Assembly: GCA_002337215.1 (NCBI GenBank)
Contig: DDFO01000041.1
Location: 4,009 to 11,581, forward strand
Direction: 5' to 3'
Origin: Phycisphaerales bacterium UBA1926
Lineage (GTDB): Bacteria; Planctomycetota; Phycisphaerae; Phycisphaerales; UBA1924
DNA: 7,573 nucleotides
In this document: positions 6,219 to 7,573 of the stretch, piece after piece
Layout: each line of letters opens with the position of its first letter
How positions within the stretch are numbered: position 1 is the first letter of the stretch
The notes under the pieces: generated by a model
What the model saw: the letters and a program-made list of their open reading frames with translations, nothing else
Told to the model about the DNA's origin: nothing
Database searches by the model: none
Position numbers and translations under genes: made by a program

Positions 6219-6563
6219 ATGGCAGACGCTGCGTTAACCCGAGACCCCGCCAGCCGATTCGCGCTCCGCGCGTCGGTATTGGTGATGATGCTCGTCTCGG
6301 TGTCGGCTCAGGCATCCGCCCGTGGGCTCAACGAGGTCTCGCACTCCGCACGGATCGCCCTGCAGGCCCGAGTGATCGCGGATCGGATTCTCCCTGCCCA
6401 GACGCAAGAGAGGCTCGCCCGAGGCATCCGCTTCGAGATGCTCAGCAGGCCGGCGGCGCAAACGCCGTCCACAGCACGTCTTGCAATCGATCGCACCACA
6501 CCGGCCCTCACAGCCCGTCGGCTGCGTGATGCACTGCTGAACCTGCCGCCCCCCTCGGCCTGA
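6219..6563 (+). CDS. Small exported protein, unknown function
   Basis: A 114-residue protein with an N-terminal signal-like region: a charged start, a hydrophobic core at about 15-30 (including LVMMLVSV) and a likely cleavage site after AQA or ASA near 31-34. The mature part, about 80 residues, is rich in Ala, Arg and Leu, mostly helical in appearance, with no cysteines or recognisable motif. An AAGGA stretch at 6213-6217 lies only one base before the ATG, too close for normal Shine-Dalgarno use; the candidate promoter just upstream would give a leaderless message. Third codon positions are mostly G or C. It ends just before a hairpin and 171 bases before secA. I do not recognise the family. 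Confidence 0.6.
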   Translation: MADAALTRDPASRFALRASVLVMMLVSVSAQASARGLNEVSHSARIALQARVIADRILPAQTQERLARGIRFEMLSRPAAQTPSTARLAIDRTTPALTARRLRDALLNLPPPSA

Positions 6564-6567
6564 GGAT

Positions 6568-6593
6568 AACAGGCCCTGTCCCCGGGGCCTGTT
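6568..6593. terminator. Terminator-like hairpin before secA
   Basis: AACAGGCCC (6568-6576) pairs exactly with GGGCCTGTT (6585-6593) around an eight-base loop, starting five bases after the stop of the small exported protein. The stem is strong, but there is no T-run directly after it; the nearest (CTTTT) is about 15 bases further on. It may end transcription poorly, or protect an mRNA end. Confidence 0.45.
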
Positions 6594-6625
6594 CCAGGCG
6601 ACCCTGCTCTTTTCTCCATCGCGGC

Positions 6626-6652
6626 ACCGGTCGGCAGATCCGCCGACGTGGT
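6626..6652 (+). other. Possible leader hairpin upstream of secA
   Basis: GTCGGC (6630-6635) pairs with GCCGAC (6642-6647) around a six-base loop, and ACC (6626-6628) can pair with GGT (6650-6652) outside a small internal loop. It lies about 80 bases before the secA start. No small leader ORF resembling SecM was found here, and I could not identify a convincing secA promoter in 6594-6734. The pairing could be chance in GC-rich DNA. Confidence 0.25.
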
Positions 6653-6734
6653 TCAGACGCGACGCTCCACAGTTTGATCACCAAGACCACCCCCGCGCCC
6701 GGAATCACCGGAATCGGGGTCGAGGACGATTCCC

Positions 6735-7573
6735 ATGGCCAGTTCAGAAATCCCCGTTGTCGGCAAGCTGCTCGGCAAGATGTTCGGCACGCGCAACGAA
6801 CGGTTCGTGAAGCGGTACACCACCCGCGTCGAGCAGATCAACGAGCTCGAGCCCCAGATGCGGGGCAAGACCGACCAGCAGCTCCGTGACCTCGTCGCCG
6901 AGCTGCGCCAGCGCCACGACGACGGCGCGAAGACCGACGATCTGCTCGTTGAGGTTTTCGCCCTCGCCCGTGAGGCGATGGACCGGCACGTCGGCATCCG
7001 AAAGATCTTCAACCCCGAGCTGGGGTTCGATGCGGGACAACTCTCCGGGCGGGCTCGGGAGCTCTACGACCAGACCCGGGCCGCGATGGACGCCGCCGAA
7101 CCCCGCGAGCCGACCGACGATCTGCTGGGCAACACCGAGCCGCAGCCCGCGTGGGTCTGGATGGACATTCCCAACGAGGTCTACGAGGCGGTTCGTGAGC
7201 TCTATCCCGAGAGCCGCCCCCCCTTCCGCGCCCGACCGTTCGACGTCCAGCTCATCGGCGGCATGGTGCTCAGCCAGGGCAAGATTGCCGAGATGAAGAC
7301 CGGTGAGGGCAAGACGATCGTCGCGCCGCTCGCGGCCTTGCTCGCGGTGATCCAGCGCAACCAGGTCCACGTCGTCACCGTGAACGATTACCTCGTGCAG
7401 CGCGACCGCGACTGGGTCTACCCCTTCTTCCGCGGCCTCGGAATGTCCGTCGGCGCGATCCACCCCCAGCACACCCAGCCCGAGGAGCTGAAGCGGGAGA
7501 TGTACCGCTGCGACGTCGTGTACGGCACGACCAGCGAGTTCGGCTTCGACTACCTCCGCGACAACATGAAGCG
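6735..7573 (+). CDS. secA: Preprotein translocase ATPase SecA (5' part, runs off the right edge)
   Basis: SecA uses ATP to push unfolded preproteins through the SecYEG channel. The visible 279 residues hold the N-terminal region and the first part of nucleotide-binding domain 1. The Walker A motif is MKTGEGKT (187-194), with FDVQLIGGMVL (169-179) before it, VTVNDYL and RD (214-224) after it, and YGTTSEFGFDYLRDNM (263-278) at the edge. The start at ATG 6735 is supported by GAGGA at 6722-6726 with an eight-base spacer. Compared with E. coli SecA, where REASKRVFGMR runs directly into HFDVQLLGGM, this protein has about 77 extra residues between HVGIR (85-89) and PFDVQ (168-172). An insertion at the same place occurs in Bacteroidota SecA as I recall it. 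Later domains are outside the window. Confidence 0.97.
   Translation, partial: MASSEIPVVGKLLGKMFGTRNERFVKRYTTRVEQINELEPQMRGKTDQQLRDLVAELRQRHDDGAKTDDLLVEVFALAREAMDRHVGIRKIFNPELGFDAGQLSGRARELYDQTRAAMDAAEPREPTDDLLGNTEPQPAWVWMDIPNEVYEAVRELYPESRPPFRARPFDVQLIGGMVLSQGKIAEMKTGEGKTIVAPLAALLAVIQRNQVHVVTVNDYLVQRDRDWVYPFFRGLGMSVGAIHPQHTQPEELKREMYRCDVVYGTTSEFGFDYLRDNMK

Overview
The window looks like chromosomal DNA from a GC-rich planctomycete, probably of the Phycisphaerae. This rests on base composition (hand counts of about 67-77% GC in typical genes), a short CPxC...CPECG zinc-ribbon membrane protein of a kind common in that group, a SecA with a long insertion before its nucleotide-binding fold, and a divergent second ketosynthase. 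No rRNA, tRNA, CRISPR array, transposase or phage gene was seen.

Layout, left to right. A possible 5' end of a leftward gene lies at 64-1 (weak). A small zinc-ribbon membrane protein (176-616, +) is clearly poorer in GC than the rest. It converges with a leftward block of four genes read from 4935 down to 639: a ketosynthase-fold protein that has lost its catalytic residues (3532-4935), a degenerate GxxExxY/PD-(D/E)XK-like protein with an RGG-rich head and an acidic tail (2726-3442), a complete FabF-type 3-oxoacyl-ACP synthase (1360-2706), and a membrane-anchored protein of unknown function (639-1298). A rightward gene for a two-helix membrane protein with a FtsB/DivIC-like element (5008-5508) starts 72 bases from the dead ketosynthase, head to head. 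A stand-alone copy of the C-terminal (TSCPD-type) domain of B12-dependent ribonucleotide reductase follows on the minus strand (5582-5977). A small exported protein (6219-6563, +) and the first 279 codons of secA (6735 to the right edge, +) complete the window.

The most interesting unit is the leftward block. One synthase keeps Cys-His-His and Lys. The other carries Glu, Gly, Val and Ala at the four matching places. This resembles the division of labour between an active ketosynthase and a chain-length-factor-like partner in type II polyketide synthases. The gene between them encodes a nuclease-like fold whose catalytic and signature residues are replaced, so two of the three proteins appear to be non-catalytic derivatives of enzyme families. 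No acyl carrier protein, ketoreductase or dehydratase is visible, so the product of such a pair cannot be inferred. No stretch above 300 bases lacks a gene: the longest gaps are 5978-6218 and 6564-6734, and both are described.
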